Origin: Kryptolebias marmoratus
Taxonomy: Eukaryota > Chordata > Actinopteri > Cyprinodontiformes > Rivulidae
Assembly (NCBI RefSeq): GCF_001649575.2
Contig: NC_051437.1
Coordinates: 14,331,695 to 14,395,694, forward strand
Length of the DNA: 64,000 nt
Direction of reading: 5' to 3'
The translations under genes and the position numbers were made by a program. The notes beneath the pieces were generated by a model that saw only the letters and a program-made list of their open reading frames with translations, made no database searches and was not told where the DNA came from. Shown here in pieces: positions 48,400 through 62,016 of this stretch (its first letter is position 1; every line of letters starts with the position of its first letter).

Positions 48400-48985
48400 A
48401 TATTTTTGCTTGTCTGTGTGTGTGTTTGTTCATCTGCAGCGTTAGCAAAATATCTCATGAACCACAAGGCAGAGTTTAATGAACCTCTCAGAAAGTAATA
48501 ATTGAATATGCACCTACAGCCGACTAGCGTTTGGTGTCAACTCCATTCAAGATGGCCGTCGCGGCTAGGCAGCTTTGTCAAACATCTAAATGGCTACGGC
48601 TCAGCCAAATTTACAGATGTGGAGCTAAGATTAGGCGAGGCAGTAGCTGAGCATCATTGCCAACACATAGTTGGAGTGCCACACATTGCGCAATATTTTG
48701 GCTAAAAACTTTGGCAATAAATGTTCGGGTCAAGCCCTGTCTGCTTGTTAGCAACAAATTTCATGAACCACTGGATAGAATTTAGTGAAACTCTCAGAAA
48801 GTAATCTCTGAATGAACATCTACAAGTCATTAAAATTTAGAGTTAACCCAATTAAAGATGGCCACCATAGCTAATCGACCTTAGCCAATACAAAAATGGC
48901 TATACCTCAGTGAATTTTACAGATACTGCTTTGGAGTGGTAGTAGCTGAGAGTCATCATGGCTGTATCTCTGTGTCCATTTTCAG
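48400..48985 (+). repeat. Two tandem copies of the same ~306 bp-period repeat
   Basis: GTTAGCAAAATATCTCATGA at 48441 and GTTAGCAACAAATTTCATGA at 48747 mark equivalent positions 306 bp apart. Each unit also has 'tctacag/agtc', 'gatggcc' and 'tttacagat' words in the same order. Confidence 0.75.
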
Positions 48986-49219
48986 CATGATCTCAGCTTA
49001 AAGCTGTCATGAAAGGCAGCTGGAGATGTGCATTCATATCTGCGTTACTGAAGTTACTGAAGGGGGCAGGAGGTGGCAGAACTACAACTGAATATGACTC
49101 TCATTCATTCAAATGTTTGCAGAGATCTGGTGATTTTGTTAAAAACCGTGAGCAACAAACTGCATCTTCAGGTGTAACAAGTTAACAAAACAACATGGGG
49201 GGGGGGGATTTTTTTTCAA

Positions 49220-49835
49220 AATTATGTGGACGTGGTCGGAAGTGAGCGAGTGAATGAGTGAAGGAAGGGAGAGGAAGAGGGAGCGGGTGAGTGCGTGGGG
49301 GATGGAGGATTGCAGGGCTCAAGGTAATCTGGGGAGTTAATGCAGCTTAGAGGGACTGAGAGGAGTGGGAGGGAGGCAGAGAGAGGCAGAGAGGGGGAGT
49401 GATGGCAGTTAGAGAGAACGAATATAAAAATAATAGGGTCAGCAGGGAAAGAGTGAGAGAGAGGAATAAATGAAGATGTATCAGAAACAAAAGCCAAAGC
49501 AACTGTTGGGGGGAGAGGGAGGAGAAAAGAGAGAAGGGAGCGCAAAAAGAAAAAAAAAAAAGCCAGAGAGATAGGCGCACGAGGCGGGAGGGGAGGCGAG
49601 TCAGCCGAGTGAGTGTGTGAGATAAAGAGTGGGCTAATGAAAGGTAGGGTGAGGCTGAGCGAGTTGGCGGGTAGGAGGGAAGTCAAAGGAGAGAAAACGA
49701 CAGCGAGCGGGGGAGAGGTCTGTATGGGGAAAGAATGCTGGGTGGGGAAGGAAGGCAGACATGCAGGGCTTTGTGCTGAGAGCAAAAAGACAGACAGACT
49801 GAGGGACTGAGGGAAAGAAAAGGAGAAGTTATGTT
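49220..49835. repeat. Purine-rich (GA) tract
   Basis: About 600 bp with a heavily purine + strand (GAGAGG, GGAGGG, GAAAGA words). The 209-codon minus-strand frame over it is low-complexity Ser/Leu/Pro/Phe and is not a gene. Confidence 0.75.
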
Positions 49836-52800
49836 CTGGCTTTTTGCACATGCAGGGGAGGAACCGGTGAATGAGCCCGAAAGCCCCGTCCAGCCTGGTC
49901 CAGGGTCATTTTAAGGGTGAGGTTGGACAGAGAGGAGGGATAATGGAAAGTAGAGGAGGAAAACAACAAAGACTCAGAGTGGAAAAGCTCCACTGAGCCT
50001 TTGTGTTATTAATGTGTGTGTTAATGCTTTAACTCGCACTGACCAACTAAAAAGCTTAAGGATAGCTACCTAGCTGGCATTACACCCCTACTGCTTACTG
50101 GGAAGTAATTTATTAGTGAAGCACACAAACAAAGACGGTAAATGTCAAAACATTTCTACTTGGATAGTCTGAGATTAGATCTTGGAATCAGATTGCCAAT
50201 CAATGAAAGTTGAAAGGAAGAAAAGGCACTGAACGCAGTGTATGACTTTCCACAACAGTTATTCTGTAACCTGAGATAACCTAACAATCTGCTGGTCAAT
50301 GAGGTAACCACATACGTTTTTACAACTACTATAAAATAAGTCACTCGCAGTCTACCCACAAGCCCTCATTCTTCGGAGCTGTTATACCTTAAAGAGATAG
50401 TTTAGCTCTTTTGAAGTGGGCCTCTGTGGGAAGGTTATGAGCAATAAACATCTTACCTGTTGTAGATTGCCTTTTGAAAGACCTCAGTTGGGAGATAAAA
50501 AAAGAGTCACTCTGACAGACTGAGTTAGTTTGAACCAAAATGGATTGCTGCCGAATTCAAACAACTCTTATCTCAAAAGAGCCACGGCGGTACGTGGTAA
50601 TGTTGTTTCATAAACCTTTACATTGCCGGCAGATTTGCATGGCGTGGTTATTTATATACAAATCTACAGTTTGTCTGCAACAGCAAAAAGAGACGGAAGC
50701 AGCGGCGAGCAGCCCTTCTTCGAGCGGCTTTGGCCCAGCGATAGGGAGGGTCAGAGGGGATCCATTCTCAGCCTCTGCAGCGAGAAAAAGTGTCTTTAGG
50801 CAAGTTACCGAACCCCCACTGCCCCTGATATGCTTATCAGTGTATGACTGAGAGCATAAAAGTGTTTTATGTTGAGTGTAAAACATCAGAATGTGAATGG
50901 GTGAATGAGGAACGTTGTACGTGCTTTGCAGAACCTGGAGAGGTTAAAAAGGCGCTGTATAAGTATGTACTATTTACCATTCTGGTTCATGCTGCTAACC
51001 TTGTAATGCAAAATGTATGGCAGTGTAAAGGTTTATTAAATATTGTTTGCTTGAATCTTTATGAATTTTTTAAGACTGGAGGTGTGTTTTAAGACAGCAG
51101 AAATCAACTTAAGACCTGGCCCCACTAGAACTAGCTTTTAGCTCATCGGTCTGGTCAGAAGTGGTCTATTTCTCTAAAGTGAGGTTGTTTAAAGAGCCAT
51201 CTACAACAGGTACGACAGGTTCCTAATCGTTCCACAGAACCCCACTTCAAAAGCTCTGAAATCATTTCAATCTATCTTAGCTTCAAAACACGATGTTCAA
51301 TCAGTTATCAAGAAGACACAATAAAAAGAGTAACTGAAGAGCAAATGCAGAGATTTTATGTATAGAAAAAAATTGACATAACTAACAGGTTTGAGACATC
51401 TAGTTTGCCTGAACTGCAAAATAACTAAACACTAGAAGGTGCTCTCTTTAAATCAAAATAAATCTGTAATACCTTCAGAGTACTTTCTGTGCTCTGCACA
51501 GTTTCATTATGATGCACACAGGTCACTTTATTATTTTCATTTGTTTAATAAATAAGTGCGAACTTTTGCTGTCTGCAAACTTTAGCGTTCTTTTTGCATC
51601 GTGGTTGTTGTTTTAATTGGGAATTTTTGTCTAAATAGTTTATTGTTTTTAATCAAAAGTCGTCTCAGAAGCAAGGAATGCACAAAGTCAAGTTTAGATT
51701 TGATTTCTATTCTTGTATGAGATTGGTTTTGTTGATCACACTATAGGTTGAAACGTATTTGTTTGAGTTTTAATGCCACCAAACTGGCACATCCCTTCAC
51801 CTACTAAAATTGAAAAGAAAAAAAAATGCTGGTATATTAGTTTGTTGTGTCATTTCACAACCAAAGCCAAATGCAACAGAAAAAAAATCAAATGTAATTA
51901 TTTTCTTCTGTTTTGATTTATTTGTCAGACAAAGGCTTTTCAGAGCAGTCACTCCATCATTCCCACCAACCAGACCACCTGACAAATGTACAAGTACACA
52001 ACACACAAGGACTTTTCACCACACTCATACGCCGCAGACACAACAGGCAAGCAGAAAGTAGGCGACCAGTACAAAAGGTTCCTCCGCAAACAGTCAGTGT
52101 CACTGTGCTCCCTCCACGCAGGGACATAAAGTAGGAAGCAGGGGGTATTACGTGTTCTCAGGAGAGCAGGGAGCATGCTGTTGACTGCCTGGTGGCCAGA
52201 GAGGCTATTGCCTCTCTTCCCTCTCTGTGCTCATCTCTCCCATCTCTTAACATTAAGACTGAGCCTCTCTGTGCTTGTATCCTTGGCAACCTGCCTCCAA
52301 CAATGGAGCGAGCTCTGGCCTCAGCATGGGAGGAGTATGGTGCCATGGAGAGGAAAAGCAAGGGTGAGGGAAGATGGAAAACTGGCAGAGCCGCTGAGCA
52401 GAAAGGCAGAGCAAAGTGATGAGCCGCAGCGTTTGTCATGCACAGAAGTGCGGGTCAGAACGACGGAACGGGGTTAAACAGGAGAAGGAAGCGGGAGAAA
52501 TGAGATGTAGATGAGCACGCCAAACCCGTGCTGTAGTTGCAAGCTGTGTGTTCGTGGATCAGAGGAGATCTGTGTCAGTTTTTATCTGAACAAAGTTGGA
52601 TTGATCTCCAGAGCAAGCGGAAAAGATCGGACTTTTACATTCGCACAAGTCAACGATGCTCTCAGAGGTCCCGAGCCAACAAAATAAAAAAAAACCGTTG
52701 CAGTTCTTCTTGCATAATCAGAGTGTATTGTTGCTTCATGGAGGTATATTTAACACAAAGCTGATTACAGGCACTGACTGTGTTAATCCAGGCTTCATGT

Positions 52801-53418
52801 GAAGTTATTTTTTTTTGTTTGTTTCCACTTGACTTTAAACTTTACAAATCCATGGAAGGGATTCTTATCTGTCATGACCTCATGACTCATTAAAGCAACA
52901 GATTACAAGGTTTTTTGCACAGTATTTTTCTGCAAAACTTCTCAGAGAGGAGGATCACATGGTCTAGGAGAAATCAATTGCTAAAGAAGGATTGCCACAG
53001 CATGCTCCCCCTATGATGTGCGTCACACCATGCAGACAGAAAAAAAGAAAAAAGAAAAGGGAGCAAGGGCCACTCGCATACAGAGGACCCAGCTCCTCTT
53101 TTCTTCCTCGCTGCAGCCAAGCTGAGCCATTGAGATTAATTGCTTATGATCAAATCAGCAGAAGCTGTGCAAATTAAAGAGTGGGCCACCACCCCACCCC
53201 CTAGTCCCTCACCTCCACAGCATCACCCACTCTCCCCGGAGCCAGACCCAGCAGACTGTGTGCGTATGTGCGTGTGTAACGAGCCACAACGCTTATTCAA
53301 GGGTACAAACATGTCATTTCCTCTTTCCCCAGAGTGGAACTTGGAGCGCAGAGAGGGCTCAAAACGGAGCAAGGGGTCAGGCGAATAGAGCAGGCATATG
53401 CACATGGTACACACAGCA

Positions 53419-53428
<10 letters not shown>

Positions 53429-53459
<31 letters not shown>
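53429..53459. repeat. (AC)n microsatellite
   Basis: An uninterrupted AC run preceded by TC repeats, intronic. Confidence 0.93.
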
Positions 53460-53461
<2 letters not shown>

Positions 53462-56400
53462 CAGTGCCCTGAGCAGAACGGCCGATATCTCACCCAGCTT
53501 CTCAAAACTGCTCCTCTCCCTGCTCCCCTTTCCCTCTCCAACTCTCTCATTAGGAAACCATTAGAGAGAAGGGCAGCGAGAGACCACATGACCCCGTCCT
53601 GACCCCGTAACACATCCCAGGTAAAAAAAAAAAAGAAAGGGGAAACATATAAAAGAAGGAATAAAGGCAGGGGAAAGGAATATGAGAAAAACCAGAGCGG
53701 AAGATAAGAAGAAAGATGTGATATTATGTGTAAGATTTTTTTTACCCCCCGTGAATCTGAAATATCTGTCTTTGTTCCAAAACTGTTTCCTTGAGATAAC
53801 AGATCACATCAAAACCACATAAAGTATATTTTAAACTCGAGCACAAACAAAATGCTATCATGTCACTGGCAGGTCTTTTTCACTTGCTGCAAAAAAACTT
53901 TTTCAGAAATTTAGACATGATGTTTGCAGAGCAGGAATACAGAAAAAAAAAACAGCAGATAAAGAAGCTCTGTAGGAGTGAGACTGGAAGGGAGAGGTAC
54001 AGAGGCGTGAAATAAGTATGTAGTGACTTTGGGAGAAGGGGATAATTTGGGAGTGGAGGGGAAGACGGCTGGGCTGCTTCCTTAGTCGGACACAGGAATG
54101 TAGAGCGGGCGGATCCCAGTGTGTGTGTGTGTGTGTTTCTGTGTGTACTTGTATGTTTGTGCCAGACAGGAATCCCTAACCCCCACTGACTCCGGCTCCT
54201 CTTATCACGGCCCGTACAGAGGGGTAAGGAGAAGGAGAAAGGGAGAGAGAGGTCTGGGTGTCCCACACTATCAAATCCACCTCTAACCTCTACTGCTCCC
54301 TTACTCCACTCCCTCTGACAAACACACACACACACACACACACACACATACTGACAGAAGCACACACTAAACCTTGAGACTGGAGGTTTTGGGACCAGGT
54401 GAACTATGGGAAGGCTTTAAAAAACAAAAATGAAAGGTCACAGTTACAGTAATGCCATGCTCTTTGTGTATTTGTACCCACCCAAACACACACAAGGACA
54501 GTGTGTGTGTACTCTAAGGTAAAAGTTAGAGCTTTGCTTGCAAATTTCAGCAGAACCTCTTGTTCTTCTGTCATAAAGGATCGCCTTTGTCTCCAGGAGC
54601 CAGTCGTTTAAAACAAAGTGACTCATAAGAACAAGCTGAAGGCTTTTGAAATTATATAGTTCTGCTAGATTTGGGACATCTGTGGATAAACGCTAGCGTG
54701 ATTGTCTTCCACTAAACATCCCATCGACTGTGACAGACTTATTGGTACATGAACAACGATGTTCCATACTCGTAAGTGGCTAGCCTCTCCTATAATATGT
54801 GTATGAGTATTTTTCATACTCAGGTCTGGTGTCATCTCTAGGAGAATTAGTGTTTCTGGGAAAAAAAACAACTATTACTGAAAGAGGTTCTACCTGTAAC
54901 AAGCCCACGAACCACTTCAGATTCAGAGATACGAGTATCTGGAAGATTGGAAGAAGCTGAGGAAAGTTAAAAAAGATGTCCGGGAGATTAAATACATGAG
55001 AAGAGGTCAGATTCAAAGCAGTTCTGGAGTGTGAGAGTTGTGATGAGACAGGGCAGACAGGTGAGCTCAGGTAAAAGGGGCTACAGGAAGGAATTGATAC
55101 CAAAATGCAATAAAAGGTTTAGCTTCTTTTATTAAAACCATTTGAGGATATGAGTGTAAAAAGAAGTATAGTGAGATAGATTTCTGACATCTATTCTGTT
55201 TCTGCTGCTATCAGAGCATAAAAAAGGTTTTTGTATAAGCTTACAAAAGCTAAATGTTTGCAATAAAGCCTTTATTTGGTACATGGCAAACAGAAGAGAT
55301 GCTCGGCAACTAGTTTTCTTTTCACTAATATAAAATACTTTTTCTGTATGTGTTCTGTGTTGTGTTTTCTTTGACTATTTCAACAGCTGTTTCACCAGTT
55401 TTTTTTATTTTATCAACCTGGGTGCTTTTGTTGCAGTGTCTGAAATCATTCAGCAGACTAATAGCCGTCACATTTTAAGATGCTCTCACAACAGTATCTT
55501 CCGCAGCAGTTGTCTGCTTAGTCGCAGCCTAACTCGCCCTTTCTTGCAAAATAAATAAGAAAAACGGCAAATATAAGAAGGTGCTGCATCATCCGATTTT
55601 ATTAGAGTTTCCGTTCTGTCAACAGGAGCCTGAATGCATTTGCTGCACAGATGAGCAGATCGCCGAATTTTTACAGCCCACTGCTTTGTAAACAACCTTC
55701 ACTCAAAGGCTGCAGCCTAAAAATATTCTGAATAAAAAAATAATAAAAATTAAGAAACACAAAATGTATACATATTTTCAGCAGCCCATAAGACATAATT
55801 GACTGAGAAAGTTTTAAACAATTTGTTGAAAGTGTTGCATAGTTAAAGCTATTTTTGGAAAACCAACACATAGTTAGTGTTCCCTACTAATACAACAGAA
55901 ATATTATTTCTGCTTTTAAACTTGTTAATTTTAAGGTACAAGAATTTAAAGAGGTTTGCAAAACCCCTGCATGATTCACTGTAAAGACAAGTAGTAAAAA
56001 AAAAAAAGATAATCTCTAAATTTAAAGTGTCAGTGTTTAATCTCTCTGATCAGAGAATGACATTTTTTGAATATTTCAAATATATTTTACATAAAGGAAG
56101 GAGTTTTGTCCTCAATAAGAGCTTTTTTTCTGCAGCCTTTTGTGAATCACACAACCCTCTGGAGTCATGAAAACATTCATAAAAACTAGTTTAGATGCTG
56201 AAAAGACTTTAGATCAAATTAAAATGGATCAAATTGGTTCATTTTGTGTCCTAAAACTTGTTGCTCTGACAAGCGGTGCACAATTATGCTGGAAAATGAA
56301 GCCGTTTCATTGCTTATATTTGGAATTGTGACAAAGTCGTGAACATTTAAATAAAACTCTCGGAAATTGTGTCAACACTGAAAAGAGGACCCTAATATGT

Positions 56401-57189
56401 CTCTTTGAAAAGAGTTTTGGGGTTGAGAGAGCAGCAAACCACAAAAACATGAAAAAAAACAACAACTGATGACTCAAATACAAAGAGACAAGAGTGATTC
56501 AAGTCAGTTATTTTTTACTTTTGTGTCAATGGTTCGAGAGCAGAAAACCCTTTTTAATTAACTCCTGGAAAGCATGTCAGGAAACTAAAATGTGGGACAA
56601 GATCCTCTCTCTCATAGAGACGTGTTACTGAAGAAAAAAAAACTGTAGAAAACGAAAGATTTCACCACATTGAAATTACAGGACGCAGACCTGGTGAACG
56701 CGCTTCACCTTGAGACAATCTAATTTAAAGTTAAAGAGAAAAAAGAGGAATCGTAACTGCAGTCCGAGGCGGCGGCGAGGGCAGAGATGGAGTACAAGAC
56801 AGGATTTAAGATAGGACAAAAGCTCGAGACTAGCTTCAGATTAGAGGACTTGTGTTTTTCTGTGATCTGTACAAGATACAGAAGTCTTCTTCAGCTTTAA
56901 ACGATTAAGGCCTTGACTAGGCTACTCTGCATATGAAAAAAATCCAAAAGGCCCTAAAATACTCAGTTTTATAAGGGGCAAAATCTCTATTTGTCAAGTA
57001 CACACAAGCAGAATTTTTCAAACTTTTCCACTTTAAAAAAACGTTAAATTTTTTTTTTCTTACCAAAACTGTTTCTTTTTTTATCTACATAAGAGGCACA
57101 AAAACAGCACCAAATGTTGGTTTGGCAAAAATAATCCAGTTAGTGTAAACAGGGTTTTAGTTTTGTTAAGTTTGTCTCCTTTTGTGGTG

Positions 57190-57460
57190 GTCATGAAAAT
57201 GCCTGAGTGTGTGTTCATTTGTCTGTATGCTAGCAGAAATTCTCATGAACTACTGGACAGATTTTAATGAAAAAGCAATTATTGGATGTACCTCTGCAAC
57301 TGATTAACTTTTGGAGTCACTCAATTTAAGATGTCTCACACCGCAAATCAGTTTATCTATAAACTGTCTATAAATCTGCAGTTTTACAGATATTGAGCTA
57401 AACTTTGGTGAGCTACTGGCTGAGGGTCATTCACAATGCCTACTCTGAGCAAAATAATAA
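57190..57460 (+). repeat. Single copy of the ~306 bp-period repeat
   Basis: It contains 'tgctagcagaaattctcatgaac', 'actggacagattttaatgaa', 'caactgattaacttttggagtcac' and 'tacagatattgagctaaa' in the same order as the other copies. It lies directly upstream of a TIR transposon. Confidence 0.65.
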
Positions 57461-57487
57461 AGAAATAAAAAAGAAATGAACCATTAC

Positions 57488-58359
57488 AGACTCACCGGCC
57501 ACTTTATTAGGTACACTTTGCTAGTACCGGGTTTTTGTCCTCAGAACTGCTTTAATTATTTATGGCAAAGATTCAACAAGTTGTTGGAAACATTGCTCAG
57601 AGATTCTGGTCCATATTGACACGTTAGCATCAAACAGTTGCTGCAGATTTGTCAGCTGCACGTCCACGATGTGAATTATGATCCACCAAAGGTGCGCTGC
57701 TGGATTATGATCTGGTGACTGTGGAAGCCACTGGACTTCAACGAATCGAGACTCATCAAATCAGGTAATGTTTGTCTTTTGTGCCTCCTATGTTCATTTT
57801 GGTGAGCCTGTGTGAACTGCAGCTTCAGTTTCCTGTTTTTAGCTGCCAGTGTGGTCTTCTGCTGCTGTCGCCCATCTGCTTCAAGGCTGGACGTGTTGTG
57901 TGTCCAGAGATGGTTTTCTGCAGACCGTGGTTGAAACGAGTGGTTATTTGAGCTACGCTTGCCTTCCTACCATCCTGCACCAGTCGACCCGTTCTCCTAT
58001 GACCTCTGACATAACAAGGCTTTTTTTGGTCTACACAAATGCAGCTCACTGGATATTTTCTCTTTTTTGGACCATTCTCTGTAAAACCTAGAGGTGGTTG
58101 TGTGTGAAAATCCCCGTAGATCAGCAGTTTCTGAAATACTCAGACCAGCCCGTCTGGCACCAACAACCACGCCACATTCAAAGTCACTTCAATCCCCTTT
58201 TATTCCCCGTTCTGATGGCCTGTTTGAATTTCAGCAAGTCATCTTCACCACGTCTACATTCCCAAAGACATTGCATTGCTGCCATTATGATTGGCAGATT
58301 AGCCATTTGTCTTAATGAGCAATTGAACAAGTGTACGTAATAAGGTGGCCAGTGAGTGT
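57488..58359. mobile_element. Non-autonomous DNA transposon with terminal inverted repeats
   Basis: The left end (57488-57516, 'actcaccggccactttattag' then 'gtacac') and the right end (58332-58359, 'gtgtacgtaataaggtggcc' then 'agtgagtg') are inverted repeats of about 28 bp with few mismatches. The 872 bp body includes 'ttcaacaagttgttggaaaca' and 'ctggtgactgtggaagcc', familiar from abundant teleost repeats. No intact transposase. Superfamily not assigned. Confidence 0.75.
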
Positions 58360-61300
58360 TTCAGCTCCGTCTGATGTACTCTTTTGAACCTGTAACTGGA
58401 AGTTCCAGTTTTGCACAAAACAAATAAACAAACAGATCCAACTGTTGAGGAGGAAGTTTAACCCATCCACAGCCCTGCCCTGCCCATGTACTCAATGTGA
58501 AACCACACACACACACACACACACTGTATAGGAGAAATGGCTGCAGCTTCCGTATATGAGATGAGTAGAAACAGAAGTGACAGAGTGAATTGACAGGCTG
58601 ATAAAGAAGGTCCAAAGAGACTGGGGGAAGGAGGGATAGAGGAGAGAAGGAGGGAATAAATCTTTGTGAAGGACAGATAGTGGCTCCAGGACCGTCTTCA
58701 GCATCTTTGTAACTATCAAACCCCAAAAAGAACCTCACACAAACACACACACACATACACAACCCAAGCCATAATTGTCCCCTGTGGTGATTTTGGCCTC
58801 TCCTTCTTAGATTCTCATTGCTGTTGGCCAACTCTTCTGTATCTTTAACACTTTCTGTTTTTTCCCTCTTTGGACAGAGAGAAGGCGGAGTGGGGGCTGT
58901 CACAAAGAAAAGGACTGAGGGATGAAGGAGAGAGAAAGGTCTAAAGGAAGGAGGTGTGGAGGGGTGTGCCGGCGGAAAGGGGGAATGAAGGAAGAAGAGA
59001 ATAAATGTGTAAGAGGAAGGGAGACTTTGCCCTCCAGCGGGAACACTCCCACAACTGTGTGTGTGTGTGAGCTATGTCACAGCCAAACCGACACACCCAC
59101 AGGCTGTAGACCTCTATATCCTGTTCGGGCTGTCCGTTTGTCCAAACATCATGCACCCCTTTTCTAACGGCTTCGACGGGGGGTGAGAGGCCACAGAGGG
59201 AGGGGGTACAGTAACAAGAACAAAGCCACCTTTCTAAAATAAACAAATCGGGAAAGAGGAACTTCAGGTTGACTGAGAACAAGAGAGAACGAGAGAACAC
59301 ATGCAACCATGAGCTTCCTTTATTGTACTTTATGAAAAGCTTAAACTTTCTCCAAAGTTTCTTTCTGCTGCTTTTCATTGGGCATTTTGCCTGAGTAAAC
59401 GTTCACCTTTCTTTTCCCTCACATACACTCTTACCCATCTTAAATATCCTCATATGTCCTTGGTGAACACTGCTGAAAGATTCACATCTACAGGACCTAC
59501 AGATCAGTAAAGAGGAACTGTTATCAATCTTACAATCAAGAAGGAACTCGACTAATCGTTCTTAGCTTTTACAGATTTCTTTAAAAAAATACACTTATTG
59601 TTTAATAGGTGTTTCAGCTTCTCTCTGGTCAAATTATGTTTGATATATGAGAAAATGGATCATCATGGGAAGCAATATCCCTCCAAGAGATCTTTTGTTC
59701 ATGATTCATATTTTAACTTATCTTTGAATACTTTTTTTTTGTTATAATCGTCTTTTCAGATTTATCACACAGCCGTTTAACACGAGCAGCTGCTCTGAAG
59801 GAGGAATATCACACAAGGAAAAGTTTCTACGACGAGATGAAAGATTTAGGTTTTACTGTCATGTAGACGTAACGGTGCAACATCATTGCTGCAATGAAAG
59901 TTTGTGTGCAGAGCCACTCCTCTGTAAATGAAAAGGAAAATGTATATAAAAGAAAATGTAAAACAGAAATAAGGCAGAGAATAAAAGTCTATCCTAGACT
60001 GAGTTCAATTTATTCTTCCAAGAATTTTAAAATTAGTAGCAAATAATTGTGGAATTTTTTTTTTTAGAAATGTAATGAAAAGTCATTTATAGATTTAAAA
60101 TGTTGTATTTTTGAATTTAATTGAGTCAGATTTCTGTTCATCAAGTGTAAAATTAAATAACTGAACTTGCCAGAGTGGCAATAAAGAGATAAATTTGTAG
60201 TTGACATTTATTATTATGGACTACAGCACCCATTGTTTTTTAGACCACTGTTGTAAAAACCCTCCACATGTTCATTTGCTCGTTGCTATCAGCTTTTAGG
60301 AGCTCGCCGTGACCATATTTGGACAAGATAGTTGAACAAAAGATGACACTTGAACCTCGTCGGAAACACTTGCTCTACTTAGGATTAGTTGTCACCTAAA
60401 CATAGAAGATTTCATAACTTTTCTTTCTGAGCCACCAGCAGACAGATCAGAAGGACTGAATCTACCTGCTGACATCATGAAGGCGTCTAAATATAATGGG
60501 AATTTCCCATTCAGAACACAAAAAAAAAAAAGAGGAGAGTATTTAAATGAGTCACAAAAGCCTTTTTTTCTGAGTTTGCTTGGAGACATATAATCCACAG
60601 CAGACTGCACCATTATTTACCTCCAAAGTGTGCAGGTCCTAAACTTTTGTGCTTCATTTGTCTGTGATTGTTGCTGTGTGGAGGACGCACTGTTGCTTCA
60701 CAATAACAGCAGCAGGAAAGAGTGGGTGAAAGAAGAAATCCTTTGTTAGAGTTCATTTATTTCCAACGAGAGAAGATAAATCAGAACGCAAAGATTGACA
60801 CGCAACATCTTTCTGTCTGTTTGGCTTCTGCCTTCATTTCCTGGAAAAAATAACAACTGTTTTAGATCCCCCAGGGGTGGACAGCAGGTTGTGTAGGCTT
60901 CTCTTATTGTCAGGCTTCATGTTTGACTTTAACGACTTTAAATAATGTTTTTTCTCTTTGTTTTGGTATGTTCTTAATGTGAGCTGCGCAGCATGACCGT
61001 CAACAATTTGGTTATCATGTGTAGTGAAGACAAGGCCAGAAACAGGTCCTTTGTAAATTAAACTTTCAGTCAAGCCAAAATTTTCCTCAGTCAGCCCCTA
61101 GTGGCCAATGATATTGTACTTTAAGTTACTATTTAAATGTTTGTGTCACACCCACTGGCATCATCTATCTCTTATATACACCTCCACGCAGAACCTATTG
61201 CTACTTAGTTTGTGTGTGTGTGTAGACTATAATCTTCACACAACAGTGGACAAATATGACTATAACCATGCAAACCTTTTCTAATAAACCTGAAATAGCA

Positions 61301-61399
61301 TGGCATTATCTAAGAAGGGGTTTGGATGACACAATTGTTTTAATTTTATCCAGAGAAGGGGTTTTTGCACTATTTAGTCAGAGTCTGAAACCCCCTTGA

Positions 61400-61500
61400 T
61401 TCATCCATCCTTTCATTTTCTTTTTCCTTTTCAGGTCAGTCTCCAGTGGTAACTGTGGGAGAGGCAAGGTACAGCCCGGACAGGTCGCTAGAAAATGGTG
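61400..61500 (-). mobile_element. Decayed second copy of the LINE 3'-end fragment
   Basis: 'Attcatccatcctttcattttc' leads into 'gtcagtctccagtggtaactg' and 'gagaggcaaggtacagcccgg', a diverged version of the 8804-8890 sequence in the same orientation. Confidence 0.5.
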
Positions 61501-61978
61501 GAAACACGCGGAACAAAGATTTGAATGGTTTGATTACAGTCTGTTTCAACGGTGAAAGTCATGTTGAAACGTTGACAAAGGTTTCGACATGTTCCAGCCT
61601 TGATGTAAAAGCAAAAGTGTGTTGAAGCAATCAGGTCAGCGGCCCAAAGGCACCATTGTCCTAAGTTTCAAAAATCTGACTTAGGAAGGACTACGAAACA
61701 TCTTCTCGTGCCTTTTTTTGGTTTGGCAAGTTTGAGTGCGTTTAATCTGAAACCCTTATTATATGCGTGTTTACGTAAATGGAGTTTAAAAAGTTTTTGT
61801 TGATGCTGGGGGCAAGTTTTAACTGTGGGGTTACTGCTGTGAATGTTCAACCACAAAAACCTCCTGACCCACCCACTCATGTGTAGTGCCAACAGGACAT
61901 CCTGTCAGAATGCATTCTGGGTATTTTAATTCTTAGACCTGAGCCTTCGATGCCAAGAAGTGTGTGTGTGTCTAAGTA

Positions 61979-61980
<2 letters not shown>

Positions 61981-62014
<34 letters not shown>
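61981..62014. repeat. (GT)n microsatellite
   Basis: An uninterrupted GT run in the large intron upstream of zbtb46-like exon 40169-40450. Confidence 0.93.

Positions 62015-62016
<2 letters not shown>

Noticed and set aside
49222..49851. 209-codon minus-strand frame
   Set aside because: Low-complexity Ser/Leu/Pro/Phe product of a purine-rich tract, with no domain and no splice context.
57849..58340. Plus-strand frames of 80, 73 and 80 codons
   Set aside because: They fall inside the non-autonomous TIR transposon and show no transposase motif.
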